NCBI GenBank assembly: GCA_965213735.1
Contig: CBDCAB010000006.1
Span: forward strand, 310,001-374,000
DNA from: CALDTK01 sp965213735
GTDB lineage: Bacteria; Bacteroidota; Bacteroidia; Chitinophagales; Saprospiraceae
DNA length: 64,000 nucleotides
Reading direction: 5' to 3'
Positions within the stretch are counted from its first letter, which is position 1; each line of letters begins with the position of its first letter. The position numbers were made by a program, and so were the translations under genes. Below are positions 1-8,442 of the stretch, piece by piece. Under the pieces are notes generated by a model. That model had not been told where the DNA came from. It worked only from the letters and a program-made list of their open reading frames with translations, and searched no databases.

Positions 1-607
1 ATACGTCGAGGTCGCCGTCATTGTCAAAGTCGAAAAAGTTGGCGTGATTGCTCGCACTTGGATCGGCCAGCCCGTACTGCTTGGCTTGTTCGGTAAAGTT
101 GCCTTTGCCGTCGTTGATGTAGAGCAGGTTGCGTCGCGCCTCTGTAGCTTGGAGGCCGGTGCGCGTCACGTAGATATCGGGGGCTCCGTCGGCATTGACA
201 TCGGCTATGCTGACCCCAGTTTTTACACCTTCGGCTGCGGCCACGCCGGCTTGACTGGTTACGTCGAGGAAGGTGAAGTCGCCTTGGTTGAGAAAGAGCC
301 GGTTTGGCTGCATGGTGGCAGTGAGGTAGACGTCCTCGCGCCCGTCGCCGTTGGCATCGAAAATGGCTACACCTCCGCCGTTGTAGAGGTAGCTGTTGGT
401 GAGGATATTGTTCTGCCAATCCTCGGTGATCATGTTGCTAAAGATCAGTCCCGAGGTTTCGGGAGCTATGCGCTCGAAGCGGGAATTTTCGGGTGCGGAG
501 GCGGGGTTGGCAGCTGAGGCTTCTTCGTCGCTCGTTGTGCAGGCTTGCGCCAAAACCAAACAAAACGCCACAGTAGCGAGTCCCCATCGCAGATTAAACT
601 CAAGCAT
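1..607 (-). CDS. FG-GAP/VCBS-repeat lipoprotein, CRTAC1-like (3' end outside window)
   Basis: The reverse strand reads open from an ATG at 605-607 to the window edge, giving 202 codons of an incomplete protein. The N-terminus is a lipoprotein signal (hydrophobic stretch ending in LAQAC at about residues 20-24), so the product is probably anchored in an outer membrane leaflet. After a Ser/Ala/Glu linker come calcium-binding-type FG-GAP repeats: FDANGDGREDVY near residue 80, IADVNADGAPDIY near 130 and FDFDNDGDLDVY at the cut edge. Such repeats form beta-propeller blades; in Bacteroidota this family is often annotated CRTAC1 or ASPIC/UnbV-like. No catalytic motif is visible in the part present. 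Divergent from the next gene. The substrate or partner is unknown. Confidence 0.85.
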   Translation of the reverse strand, partial: MLEFNLRWGLATVAFCLVLAQACTTSDEEASAANPASAPENSRFERIAPETSGLIFSNMITEDWQNNILTNSYLYNGGGVAIFDANGDGREDVYLTATMQPNRLFLNQGDFTFLDVTSQAGVAAAEGVKTGVSIADVNADGAPDIYVTRTGLQATEARRNLLYINDGKGNFTEQAKQYGLADPSASNHANFFDFDNDGDLDV

Positions 608-758
608 AGGTGCAATTAGAAGCAGAAAAGTAGGTGTACGTTAACCCGTCGTTCAAGTTTAGGCTGTATCCTGACGGAGTGCTAGCGCGTTTATTGCGGT
701 GGGCAAACGTCTGCTCCTGATGAGCTACGCTTAACAGAAATTTCTAAACAGACACTGA

Positions 759-1292
759 GTGAGAAGCATTTGCAGCGGGTTAAGTATCGTGGTTCTGACG
801 TTCATGTCGTCTGTGGTTTTGGCGCAAGCTGACAGCCCTGAAGAGGCAGCCCGTAAAGACTTCGAGCGCCGTGTACGCCAGGAACAAATCGGCGGGCGCT
901 ACATCCCGGGCGACCTCAACGATGCCATGCAAGCCCTCGACGGCGTGGTCAGTTTGGAAAGCCGCGAATCCTATGCAGCTCAACCCGAAGATTTCGTGGT
1001 ACAGCAGCTGTTCTTCAGCTTCGGACGCTGGATAGCCATCAATTGGGGACTCTACGACGGGTCCAGATTTTCGCTGTACCTCCAGAAGCTAGGCGTCGAC
1101 CAGCCCGATGGACAGAAAGAATTCGTGATGCGGGCTTACCACCGCTACCTCAACGGGCAAGACATTAACGTTGCCGAATTAGCCACCCGCTACAAGACGC
1201 AAAAAGCCCGCCAGGACAGCATTCGCAGAGCTAAGGCAACGGTGATTGAGTCGTATACCCGACCCGCAAAAGGCGACGACGAGCGCGGCTAA
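759..1292 (+). CDS. Secreted protein of unknown function, DUF6794-like
   Basis: A 177-residue protein starting at a GTG, with a Sec signal peptide (about residues 1-23, ending VVLAQA). The mature part begins with a charged Glu/Arg-rich segment, then the phrase IPGDLNDAMQALDGVVS around residues 49-65, which resembles the start of the small Bacteroidota domain DUF6794 (recognised from memory, not searched). The C-terminal third is Lys/Arg-rich and probably helical. No catalytic residues can be named. It ends 91 bases before the topA start. The GTG was chosen because it gives the complete signal peptide; the first ATG lies inside the hydrophobic core. Its signal-peptide codons contain a 16/17 match to the recurrent 17-mer (815-831). 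Confidence 0.7.
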   Translation: MRSICSGLSIVVLTFMSSVVLAQADSPEEAARKDFERRVRQEQIGGRYIPGDLNDAMQALDGVVSLESRESYAAQPEDFVVQQLFFSFGRWIAINWGLYDGSRFSLYLQKLGVDQPDGQKEFVMRAYHRYLNGQDINVAELATRYKTQKARQDSIRRAKATVIESYTRPAKGDDERG

Positions 1293-1383
1293 GCGATTGG
1301 GGCTGTTACATTCGCGCTCCCGAAACACCGCGGATGTACCTGCGTTAGCCGTCAAACGCATCCGCGACCCTTATCCCCCACCC

Positions 1384-3993
1384 ATGGCCAAAAATCTACT
1401 TATCGTCGAGTCGCCCGCCAAGGCGAAGACTATTGAAAAGTACCTCGGTAGCGACTTTATCGTCCGCTCAAGCAGAGGGCATATCCGTGATCTGCCTAAG
1501 CGCGAAGACTCTATCGATGTAGCCAATGGCTTCAAGGCCAGCTACGAAGTCAGTCCCGATTCTAAGCGCACTGTAGCCGAACTCAAAACTGCCATGAAAG
1601 GCGCTGATGAGGTGTGGCTAGCGACGGATGAGGACCGCGAAGGGGAGGCCATATCCTGGCACTTGTGTCAAGTTCTTGGCCTCGACCCCGCCAACACCAA
1701 GCGCATCGTGTTTCGGGAAATTACCAAAAGCGCTATCCAGCGGGCGGTGACGCAGCCCCGCACAGTCGATATTGATTTGGTGAATGCGCAGCAGGCGCGC
1801 CGCATCCTCGACAGGCTGGTGGGTTATGACCTCTCAGGGGTGCTCTGGAAGAAGGTAAAAGGCGGGCTAAGTGCAGGTAGAGTCCAATCCGTAGCAGTCA
1901 AATTGGTGGTAGAGCGTGAGCGGATGATTCGGGAATTCACGCCCGAAGCGTACTTCCGCCTGTTTGCCGACTTTAAGATGGCTACCGAGCGCGGCGGCAG
2001 CACGGTGATGCGCGCCAACCGCAAAGACAACTTAGCCACTGAAGGCGAAGCTCAAAAGTTCCTGGAGGAATGCCGCGGAGCCATCTACTCCATCAAAGAC
2101 ATCGTCAAAAAGCCAGGCAAGAAAAAGCCTGCTGCTCCCTTTACGACCTCCACACTCCAACAAGAAGCCAGCCGCAAACTCAGCATGACGCCTAAGCGTA
2201 CCATGCAGAATGCGCAGCGGCTCTACGAAGCTGGACTCATCACCTATATGCGTACCGACTCCGTCAACTTGAGCGGGGATGCACTCAAGGCGGCCGAGCA
2301 GCAAATCAAGTCGGCCTACGGAGACAACTACTACGAGCGTCGCACCTACAAATCAAAAGCTAAAGACGCCCAGGAAGCGCACGAGGCCATCCGCCCTACC
2401 GACTTTGCCCAAATGGAGGCCAAAGGCGCCGATCGCGATCAAAAGCGACTGTACGAACTCATCTGGAAGCGGGCAATCGCGAGTCAAATGGCTGAGGCCA
2501 TTACTGAACGTACCACCGCCACCATCGGCATCTCCACCAAGCCCGCAGAAGAACTCACCGCTACGGGTGAAGTCATCGTGTTTGACGGCTTTCTGCGCGT
2601 GTACCAAGAGAGCAACGACGACGATGAGCAGGAAGATGAAACTACCAAAGGCTTGTTGCCGCCAATGAAGGTGGGCCAACAGCTTAAACTCAAAGAACTC
2701 ACAGCCGAAGAAAACTTGACGCGACCCAGCAAAGGGCGATTCACAGAGGCCTCGCTCGTCAAGGAACTCGAAAGTCGCGGCATCGGTCGACCTTCAACTT
2801 ACGCACCAACTATTTCACGCATCATGGACCCAGCCCGGGGTTATGTGATAAAAGATAAGCAGGAGGGGACGCCGCGAGACTTTAGTAAGTTTATTCTGCT
2901 CCCCAACGGTGATATCAAGACCGACCCATTCTCCAGAAATGTCGGGGGCATCAGTAACCAACTCGTGCCAACAGATTTAGGAATGCTAGTCGTTGATTTT
3001 CTCGATGAGCACTTCGACCAGATCATGAACTACGGCTTTACCGCAGATATCGAGACGCAATTCGATGATATCGCGCAGGGTAGGGTAGGGCTAGAGACGG
3101 TGCTCGCAGACTTTTACGGTCCGTTTAAGTCGCGCGTCACGGATACCATTGAGACAGCCGAACGTGCTTCAGGTGAGCGCGTGCTGGGTACTGATCCAGA
3201 AAGTGGCCGAACCTTGCTGGTTCGCATGGGGCGCTACGGGCCAGTTGCACAAATTGGCAAGCCGGAAGAGCTCGACGCAGGTGAGAAGCCTCGCTACGGC
3301 AACCTCCGCAGTGGCCAGAGCATGGAAGACCTCACCTTTGAGGAGGCACTCGAGCTGTTCAAGCTGCCGCTCGACCTCGGCGACTACGAAGACAAGCCTG
3401 TGGTGGTGAACATCGGCAGGTACGGACCTTATGTCAAGTGGGGCGACACGTTTGTGAACTTGCCGAAGGGTGAAGACCCGCTAGAGGTAACTGAACAGCG
3501 TGCCATCGAACTCATCGAGGAGAAGAAAAAAGCGGATGCTCCTGTCGGGACGTACAAAGGTCATGGCATTCAAAAGGGCAAAGGCCGCTTTGGTCCTTTC
3601 TTGAAGTGGAATGGCCTCTTCGTCAATGTGCCTGCACGCATGGACATCAACACCCTCACCCAGGATGAGATGTTTGAGCTAATAGAAGCCAAAGCTCAAA
3701 AGGAGGCCAATCGCTATATTCACAATTGGATAGAAGCAGAAGGCATTTCTGTTGAGAATGGTCGCTGGGGCCCGACGATTAAGTTTAAGAAGAAGTTCGT
3801 CAAGATGGGCGTGCAGCCTAATGGCGAAAAGTGGACTCCCGAAGCTGCCAAAGAACTCACCCTCGAACAAGTCAAGGCGATGATCGAGGAACAGATTCCG
3901 AATGCATTCAAAAAGAAAGCTCCCGCTAAACGCAAGGCAACCGCCAAGAAAAAACCCGCAGTTAAAAAGAAGAAGCCCGCTGCTAAAAAATAG
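1384..3993 (+). CDS. topA: DNA topoisomerase I (type IA)
   Basis: Relaxes negatively supercoiled DNA by single-strand cleavage and passage. The 869-residue protein opens with the TOPRIM motif (LLIVESPAKAKT, Glu9, residues 6-17) and an acidic DEDREGE segment near residue 85. The catalytic tyrosine is in LITYMRTDS, at about residue 288. The C-terminus carries four glycine-rich topoisomerase C repeats (GRYGPVAQIG, GRYGPYVKWGD, GRFGPFLKWNG, GRWGPTIKFK) instead of Cys4 zinc fingers, then a Lys/Ala-rich basic tail of about 30 residues, as is common in Bacteroidota. The reading frame is open upstream to 1246, but homologues begin at MAKNLLIVESP, so the ATG at 1384 is used; the longer start would also overlap the preceding gene. 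Confidence 0.97.
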   Translation: MAKNLLIVESPAKAKTIEKYLGSDFIVRSSRGHIRDLPKREDSIDVANGFKASYEVSPDSKRTVAELKTAMKGADEVWLATDEDREGEAISWHLCQVLGLDPANTKRIVFREITKSAIQRAVTQPRTVDIDLVNAQQARRILDRLVGYDLSGVLWKKVKGGLSAGRVQSVAVKLVVERERMIREFTPEAYFRLFADFKMATERGGSTVMRANRKDNLATEGEAQKFLEECRGAIYSIKDIVKKPGKKKPAAPFTTSTLQQEASRKLSMTPKRTMQNAQRLYEAGLITYMRTDSVNLSGDALKAAEQQIKSAYGDNYYERRTYKSKAKDAQEAHEAIRPTDFAQMEAKGADRDQKRLYELIWKRAIASQMAEAITERTTATIGISTKPAEELTATGEVIVFDGFLRVYQESNDDDEQEDETTKGLLPPMKVGQQLKLKELTAEENLTRPSKGRFTEASLVKELESRGIGRPSTYAPTISRIMDPARGYVIKDKQEGTPRDFSKFILLPNGDIKTDPFSRNVGGISNQLVPTDLGMLVVDFLDEHFDQIMNYGFTADIETQFDDIAQGRVGLETVLADFYGPFKSRVTDTIETAERASGERVLGTDPESGRTLLVRMGRYGPVAQIGKPEELDAGEKPRYGNLRSGQSMEDLTFEEALELFKLPLDLGDYEDKPVVVNIGRYGPYVKWGDTFVNLPKGEDPLEVTEQRAIELIEEKKKADAPVGTYKGHGIQKGKGRFGPFLKWNGLFVNVPARMDINTLTQDEMFELIEAKAQKEANRYIHNWIEAEGISVENGRWGPTIKFKKKFVKMGVQPNGEKWTPEAAKELTLEQVKAMIEEQIPNAFKKKAPAKRKATAKKKPAVKKKKPAAKK

Positions 3994-4052
3994 GCATCTC
4001 ACCTCCCACGCCAGAACAGCAGTCCAGCCTCCAGCAGCGTAGCGGTCTAGCT

Positions 4053-4101
4053 TCTCACCTCCCATTTCTCACCTCCCACCTCCCACCTCTCATTCCCCAC
4101 C
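4053..4101 (+). repeat. Heptanucleotide tandem repeat (TCYCACC family)
   Basis: Seven consecutive 7-base units of the form TCTCACC/TCCCACC/TCCCATT run up to two bases before the start codon of the DUF3467 gene; two further units lie at 3997-4010 just after the topA stop. The same heptamer family appears in the opposite orientation at 7343-7377. They resemble the short tandemly repeated repetitive sequences known from cyanobacteria and some Bacteroidota. Confidence 0.8.
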
Positions 4102-4103
4102 CC

Positions 4104-4439
4104 ATGTCCGACTCAGATAAAAAGCAAGACCTTCAGAACAACCAGCTAAGCATTGAGCTGCCCGAACAACTCGCCGAAGGCCTCTACAGCAATTTGGCGG
4201 TGATAACGCACAGTCCCACTGAATTTGTCGTAGACTTTATTCAAGTGGTACCTAATGTACCTAAAGCGAAGGTGAAAAGCCGAATCTTATTAGGTCCTCA
4301 GCACGCTAAACGGCTCCTACGAGCACTCGCAGATAATGTGCAGAAGTATGAAACGCAATTCGGAACGATTACCGAGCCGGAAGCTATGAAAACTGGCTTC
4401 CCAAAGATGACCTTTAACACGCCGCCAGCACAGGCTTAA
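4104..4439 (+). CDS. DUF3467 family protein
   Basis: A 111-residue cytoplasmic protein with no signal peptide or membrane segment. The stretch from about residue 17 to 95 (LSIELPEQLAEGLYSN, then FVVDFIQVVPNVPKAKVKSRILL and HAKRLLRALADNVQKYE) is the full DUF3467 domain, a small mixed alpha/beta fold whose function is not established. Length is usual for the family. It starts directly after a run of heptanucleotide repeats, so its leader is C/T-rich and lacks a ribosome-binding sequence. It points toward the convergent ruvB and the candidate small RNA. Confidence 0.85.
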   Translation: MSDSDKKQDLQNNQLSIELPEQLAEGLYSNLAVITHSPTEFVVDFIQVVPNVPKAKVKSRILLGPQHAKRLLRALADNVQKYETQFGTITEPEAMKTGFPKMTFNTPPAQA

Positions 4440-4448
4440 GGGGAAGAT

Positions 4449-4481
4449 AAAAAGCGGCTACCCGCCGGGTGACGGGCAGCC
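4449..4481 (-). terminator. Rho-independent terminator of the small RNA
   Basis: The reverse strand reads GGCTGCCCG, an 8-base loop, CGGGTAGCC, then GC and five T (4453-4449). The T-tract exists only on the reverse strand, so it serves leftward transcription. Confidence 0.75.
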
Positions 4482-4564
4482 ACTGTAACACCCCGTATCA
4501 TCCCGACAGGGTCGGGACTCTACACGTACTGGGAATCCCAGTACAGTAGTTGTGTAATACAACT
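4449..4564 (-). ncRNA. Candidate small structured RNA downstream of ruvB
   Basis: On the reverse strand, a perfect Bacteroidota -7 box (TATATTTG, 4576-4569) is followed after 4-5 bases by four successive hairpins and a T-tract. Stems read 4564-4559 with 4553-4548 (6 bp), 4544-4536 with 4534-4526 (7-9 bp), 4517-4511 with 4507-4501 (7 bp), and a terminator stem 4481-4473 with 4464-4456 (9 pairs, one G-U) followed by five T. The predicted transcript is about 116 nt. The sequence is not recognisable as SRP, 6S or RNase P RNA. It could instead be a structured ruvB 3' region, but the promoter box between ruvB and the hairpins favours independent transcription. No -33 TTG is present at the best spacing (ATG, one mismatch). 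Confidence 0.5.
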
Positions 4565-4568
4565 GATG

Positions 4569-4576
4569 CAAATATA
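4569..4576 (-). promoter_or_regulatory. Promoter -7 box (TAnnTTTG) for the candidate small RNA
   Basis: The reverse strand reads TATATTTG followed by CATC, an exact match to the Bacteroidota -7 consensus TAnnTTTG. The -33 element is weak: ATG instead of TTG 19 bases upstream. Confidence 0.5.
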
Positions 4577-4692
4577 TTAGCTAACAATGTGTCCGCATAA
4601 CCCGAAGACGTTACAGGTGGCCCCAAAGAGAACTAAACCTTAGCTGGACGATTTCACACGCTCATTTCGAGCCAGAAAAGTGTCACGAGTAA

Positions 4693-5718
4693 TTACTCGA
4701 ATAGAGAGCCTGGTTCTGCTGCGGGAGTGGCTCCAATGTGCGTGTAGGCTTTGGCCGTTACCTCACGTCCGCGGGCCGTACGCTGGATGTAGCCTTCCAT
4801 TATTAAAAATGGTTCGTGGACTTCCTCGATGGTACCAGCCTCTTCGCCAACAGCAGTGGCAATGGTGGATATACCGACGGGACCACCTTTGAATTTATGA
4901 ATGATTGCGGATAGTATGCGATTATCCATTTCGTCTAATCCTCCCTCATCTACATTAAGCGCGGCGAGTCCATATTCTGCTATGCTTTTATCTATACTGC
5001 CATTGCCCTTAATCTGTGCAAAGTCTCGTATCCGTCGCAACAAGGCATTCGCTACACGTGGAGTACCACGTGAGCGACGAGCGATTTCTACAGCTCCCTC
5101 CTCGTCGATGGGCACACCGAGAATATCTGCTGAACGTACCACAATTTTGGTGAGCGTGTCAACATCATAGTAATCGAGCAGGCAGGTAATACCGAAGCGG
5201 GCCCGCATCGGTGAAGTGAGCAAGCCCATCCGCGTAGTAGCTCCTACTAAAGTGAAATGATTAAGCTGCAGCTGGACGCTACGGGCATTGGGCCCACTAT
5301 CGATCATTATATCGATGCGGTAATCTTCCATAGCAGAGTACAAGTATTCTTCTACGACGGTATTGAGCCGATGAATTTCGTCAATGAAGAGCACATCCCC
5401 TGGCTCGAGATTCGTGAGGACGCCGGCTAAATCTCCAGGTTTTTCGAGTACAGGTCCAGAGCTCATTTTTAGTCCGGCGCCGAGCTCGTGGCTGATGATG
5501 TGGGAGAGGGTAGTTTTCCCAAGTCCAGGCGGGCCGTGCAGCAAGACGTGGTCGAGTGCTTCGCCCCGCTGTTTTGCGGCAGCGATAAAAATGGCGAGAT
5601 TCTCTACCAGTTTAGGCTGCCCACTAAAGTCATCTAGCAACTGAGGCCGCAGCGCTTTTTCTACCGTCAGCTCGGCCGCGTCCTGAGCATCATGTGTGGG
5701 GTCGAGAACTTCGTTCAT
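4693..5718 (-). CDS. ruvB: Holliday junction branch migration helicase RuvB
   Basis: The ATPase motor that, with RuvA, drives branch migration of Holliday junctions. The 341-residue protein has the family's usual length. Walker A is GPPGLGKTT (residues 62-70), Walker B FIDEIH (111-116), sensor 1 GATTRMG near 165, and the C-terminal winged helix contains EPFLIMEGYIQRTARGR near 303-320. A -7-like box (TATATTAG, 5741-5734 on the reverse strand) with TTTTC 18 bases upstream lies just before the start. It is divergent from icd, with no other ruv gene next to it. Confidence 0.97.
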   Translation of the reverse strand: MNEVLDPTHDAQDAAELTVEKALRPQLLDDFSGQPKLVENLAIFIAAAKQRGEALDHVLLHGPPGLGKTTLSHIISHELGAGLKMSSGPVLEKPGDLAGVLTNLEPGDVLFIDEIHRLNTVVEEYLYSAMEDYRIDIMIDSGPNARSVQLQLNHFTLVGATTRMGLLTSPMRARFGITCLLDYYDVDTLTKIVVRSADILGVPIDEEGAVEIARRSRGTPRVANALLRRIRDFAQIKGNGSIDKSIAEYGLAALNVDEGGLDEMDNRILSAIIHKFKGGPVGISTIATAVGEEAGTIEEVHEPFLIMEGYIQRTARGREVTAKAYTHIGATPAAEPGSLFE

Positions 5719-5834
5719 GAGGTTAGCGGTGGGCTAATATAGGATAAGCAGCGGCGGCTGAAAACATTTTGTGTTGTTTTGCGAAAGCGCTGACATGCCT
5801 TTTACAAGCATGCGGCTGACTAAGGCCATTCGTT

Positions 5835-5842
5835 TACATTTG
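5835..5842 (+). promoter_or_regulatory. Promoter -7 box before icd
   Basis: TACATTTG matches TAnnTTTG exactly, 21 bases before the icd ATG. No clear -33 TTG is seen at 18-20 bases upstream. Confidence 0.45.
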
Positions 5843-5863
5843 CCGCCCAAACCAACTATCGCC

Positions 5864-7093
5864 ATGAGCCAAGGCCAAAAGATCACCATTTCGAGCGGAA
5901 AGCTAAACGTACCAGACCAACCGATTATCCCATTCATCGAAGGCGACGGTATCGGCCCCGACATATGGGCAGCCGCGAGTCGAGTGCTCGATGCAGCAGT
6001 CGAAAAAGCCTATGGCGGCAAGCGCAAAATTGAGTGGAAAGAAGTCCTTGCAGGCCAAAAAGCTTACGATCAGACGCAGGAGTGGTTGCCCCAAGCTACC
6101 CTGGATGCGATTGAGGAGTACCTGGTAAGCATCAAAGGCCCACTGACTACACCTGTGGGTGGCGGTATCCGCTCGCTCAATGTCGCCTTACGGCAAAAAC
6201 TAGATCTCTACGCCTGCGTACGACCTGTTCAATATTTTGAAGGGGTGCCTAGCCCGGTGAAGGAGCCAGAGCTGGTGGACATGATCATCTTTCGAGAAAA
6301 CACCGAGGATATTTATGCAGGAATAGAATTTCAAGCAGGTACAGATGATGTTGAGAAGTTTAAGAAACTCCTAAAAGATAATTTTAGCGATCGCTACAAA
6401 AAAATTCGCTTTCCTGACACTGCTGGTCTCGGCATCAAACCAGTTTCTAAGGAAGGCACGGCGCGATTGGTGCGGGCGGCGATCAAGTATGCCATTGCCA
6501 ACGACAAGGATACGGTGACGCTCGTGCACAAGGGCAACATCATGAAATTTACCGAAGGCTCCTTCCGCGACTGGGGCTACGAAACAGCCGCAGAAGAGTT
6601 TGGTGCTAAGCCGCTCGATGGCGGTCCGTGGCACGTGATCGAGCAGAGCGGCAAGCGCATCATCATTAAAGATGTGATTGCCGACGCAATGCTGCAGCAA
6701 ATCATTTTGCGTCCAGCAGAGTACTCAGTTATTGCAACGCTCAACCTCAACGGCGACTATATCTCTGATGCCCTCGCCGCTCAGGTGGGTGGTATTGGCA
6801 TCGCACCTGGCGCAAACATTAATTACGATACAGGTGCTTCGATATTTGAGGCGACTCACGGTACGGCACCAAAGTATGCAGGCCAAGACAAGGTCAATCC
6901 GAGTTCGGTGATTCTGTCGGGGGAAATGATGTTCCGCTACATGGGCTGGAATGAAGCTGCCGACCTCATCATTAAAGGCGTCAACGGAGCCATCAGCGCC
7001 AAGCGCGTTACCTACGATTTCGAGCGCCTCATGGACAATGCCACACTACTGAAGTGCAGCGCCTTCGGAGATGAAATCATCAGTAATATGTAG
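5864..7093 (+). CDS. icd: Isocitrate dehydrogenase, NADP-dependent
   Basis: Oxidative decarboxylation of isocitrate to 2-oxoglutarate in the TCA cycle. The 409-residue protein is of the E. coli Icd type: IEGDGIGPDIW near residue 25, the substrate loop GGGIRSLNVALRQ with Ser104 (the position phosphorylated in E. coli), VRENTEDIYAG-like FRENTEDIYAG, and the C-terminal IFEATHGTAPKYAGQ nucleotide-binding segment. The frame is open from 5771, but MSQGQKITI at 5864 fits the family start, and a TACATTTG promoter box at 5835-5842 places the transcription start only some 15 bases before it. No aceK kinase gene is seen near it. Confidence 0.95.
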   Translation: MSQGQKITISSGKLNVPDQPIIPFIEGDGIGPDIWAAASRVLDAAVEKAYGGKRKIEWKEVLAGQKAYDQTQEWLPQATLDAIEEYLVSIKGPLTTPVGGGIRSLNVALRQKLDLYACVRPVQYFEGVPSPVKEPELVDMIIFRENTEDIYAGIEFQAGTDDVEKFKKLLKDNFSDRYKKIRFPDTAGLGIKPVSKEGTARLVRAAIKYAIANDKDTVTLVHKGNIMKFTEGSFRDWGYETAAEEFGAKPLDGGPWHVIEQSGKRIIIKDVIADAMLQQIILRPAEYSVIATLNLNGDYISDALAAQVGGIGIAPGANINYDTGASIFEATHGTAPKYAGQDKVNPSSVILSGEMMFRYMGWNEAADLIIKGVNGAISAKRVTYDFERLMDNATLLKCSAFGDEIISNM

Positions 7094-7102
7094 GTAGGGG
7101 GA

Positions 7103-7190
7103 GCCTGCGGCGCATTGCCTCCGGCGGGGGGGGGAGCCTGCGGCGCTTTGCCTCCGGCGGTGGGGGAGCCTGCGGCGCATTGCCTCCGGC
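7103..7190 (+). repeat. Alternating GCCTGCGGC / GCCTCCGGC repeat after icd
   Basis: Three units of 32-33 bp, each with GCCTGCGGC (7103, 7136, 7168) and GCCTCCGGC (7117, 7150, 7182) joined by short G-rich spacers. The reverse complement gives GCCGGAGGC and GCCGCAGGC, the same pair that alternates at 10804-10942. The repeat starts ten bases after the icd stop. The 7094-7460 gap holds this repeat, the 97-bp element and a heptamer run, and no gene. Confidence 0.85.
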
Positions 7191-7235
7191 GGTGGGGGAG
7201 GGTAAGGCTACGGCAAGTAGTCTCAGCTCCGTGGC

Positions 7236-7332
7236 CCTGGAGGTAAAACTAGACGTCGTTCAACCGGGCTATCTATAATAGAAAGGTCTTTGTATGCCGC
7301 GGCTCTTGCTGTGCGGTGGGACGACGTCGGCC
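7236..7332 (-). repeat. 97-bp dispersed element with terminal inverted repeats, copy 1
   Basis: On the reverse strand it begins GGCCGACGTCGT and ends ACGACGTCTA...TTACCTCCAGG. A copy of identical length lies at 63145-63241 in the other orientation; termini are nearly identical and the middle is recognisably related (GCGG, AGACC, TTCT, GATAGC and CGGT shared in register). GACGTCGT and ACGACGTC form 8-bp inverted ends. No open frame is shared, so a small mobile or structured RNA element is more likely than a gene remnant. Confidence 0.7.
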
Positions 7333-7342
7333 GGAAAAGAAG

Positions 7343-7377
7343 GGGAAATGGGAAGTGGGAAGTGGGAAGTGAGAAGT
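7343..7377 (-). repeat. Heptanucleotide tandem repeat (TCCCACT family)
   Basis: Five 7-base units, GGGAAAT, three GGGAAGT and GAGAAGT on the forward strand, followed by a partial unit. The reverse complement is ACTTCCC, the same family as the TCYCACC run before the DUF3467 gene. Confidence 0.8.
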
Positions 7378-7460
7378 GGGATACGAGATATCACAAGCCC
7401 ACTAAAAAATCCACCTTCTATTTCCAATGAAGGAGCATTTCCCTAACCACGGGCCGAGAC

Positions 7461-7805
7461 TTAGGCACTAAAGCTCGTGCCACAGCCACAGGAGTCTGTA
7501 GCATTAGGATTGTTGAAGGAGAAGCCGCGATTGTTGAGGCCTTCTACCCAATCGATCTCCATGCCCAGCAGGTAGAGTCCGTGCGCTTTGTTCATGAGCA
7601 CTTTAAGCTCGCCGATGGCAAAGGTTTGATCATCTTCCTTTTGCTCGTCGAAACCTAGAATATAGGTAAAGCCGCTACAGCCGCCGCCTTTGACGCCAAC
7701 GCGCAGACCGTACTGCGCAGGAATGCTCTGCTCTTGGCGGATACGCAGCAGTTGTGTGAGGGCTGTAGGCGTGAGTGTAATAGGTGCAACAGCAGTGGAA
7801 GTCAT
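7461..7805 (-). CDS. Iron-sulfur cluster assembly protein, IscA/ErpA/SufA type
   Basis: A 114-residue A-type carrier that receives and delivers Fe-S clusters. The three ligand cysteines are Cys43 in GGGCSGFTY and Cys106/Cys108 in SCGCGTSF, in the exact spacing of the HesB/IscA family. Length is typical. It is divergent from the membrane protein at 7906. No iscS, iscU or suf genes lie nearby, so it stands alone as many ErpA-like genes do; whether it is IscA, SufA or ErpA cannot be told from sequence alone. Confidence 0.93.
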   Translation of the reverse strand: MTSTAVAPITLTPTALTQLLRIRQEQSIPAQYGLRVGVKGGGCSGFTYILGFDEQKEDDQTFAIGELKVLMNKAHGLYLLGMEIDWVEGLNNRGFSFNNPNATDSCGCGTSFSA

Positions 7806-7851
7806 AGGCTGGATTTTCGCCAGGAGGGCGCTCAGAAGTACATCAATAACG

Positions 7852-7879
7852 TTGTCGGAAGGTAGGGGTTGCTACTTTG
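7852..7879 (+). promoter_or_regulatory. Promoter candidate for the 7906 gene
   Basis: TTG (7852-7854), 18 bases, then TACTTTG (7873-7879), a one-base-short form of the Bacteroidota TAnnTTTG box, 26 bases before the start codon. Confidence 0.4.
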
Positions 7880-7905
7880 CGCCAACAAACGACTAACTCA
7901 TCCTT

Positions 7906-8442
7906 ATGCCAGAGTGGCTTGCCGTGGTGCTCGAGATCATCAAGATAACGATTCCAGCGCTCATTGTTTACTTCACAGCTTCGCGGCTCATCGGGCGCCA
8001 GCTGACGGCTTTCGAGCGGCAGCAACTCGCGCGGCACCAAGCAGAACATCGCACCGAGACTTTGCCATTAAGGCTGCAAGCTTTTGAGCGGCTGAGTCTA
8101 TTTTGTGAGCGTATTTCTTTGCCTAATTTGCTTTTGCGCTTACGCGAAAACGACCAGACAGCCGGTGAACTCAAGCTGTCGCTGTACCTCGCCATTCAGC
8201 ATGAGTACGAGCACAACATCTCTCAGCAGGTGTATATGTCGCAGCAGCTGTGGGACATTATCCGTCAGGCGCGGGACAATACCTTGCAAGCAATCGAGTC
8301 GGTGAGTGATATTGTGGAGCCTCAGCTGCCGAGTCGCGAATTAGCGCGCGCACTCTTGGCTCAAGCCACAGATGGTTCTAACCAGAGTTTGGCCGTGGCG
8401 CTTGCTGCCATTAAGAAGGAAGCGAGCTTGCTGTTTGACTAG
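7906..8442 (+). CDS. Conserved Bacteroidota membrane-anchored protein, unknown function
   Basis: A 178-residue protein with one N-terminal membrane helix (about residues 4-26, EIIKITIPALIVYFTASRLIG) followed by a soluble helical domain of about 150 residues. The segment LPLRLQAFERLSLFCERISLPNLLLRLR around residues 53-80 is characteristic of a family found next to housekeeping genes in many Bacteroidota; I recognise it but no function is known. No catalytic motif is visible. It may be a peripheral cytoplasmic domain tethered to the inner membrane. A TTG-N18-TACTTTG promoter lies directly upstream; dnaA follows after 371 bases. Confidence 0.7.
   Translation: MPEWLAVVLEIIKITIPALIVYFTASRLIGRQLTAFERQQLARHQAEHRTETLPLRLQAFERLSLFCERISLPNLLLRLRENDQTAGELKLSLYLAIQHEYEHNISQQVYMSQQLWDIIRQARDNTLQAIESVSDIVEPQLPSRELARALLAQATDGSNQSLAVALAAIKKEASLLFD

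Noticed and set aside
44..517. Forward ORF over the first 600 bases
   Set aside because: It is antisense to a clear FG-GAP repeat lipoprotein whose frame continues beyond the window edge.
4449..4564. SRP (4.5S) or 6S RNA
   Set aside because: The conserved SRP loop (GGAAGCA-type) and the large central bubble of 6S are not visible.
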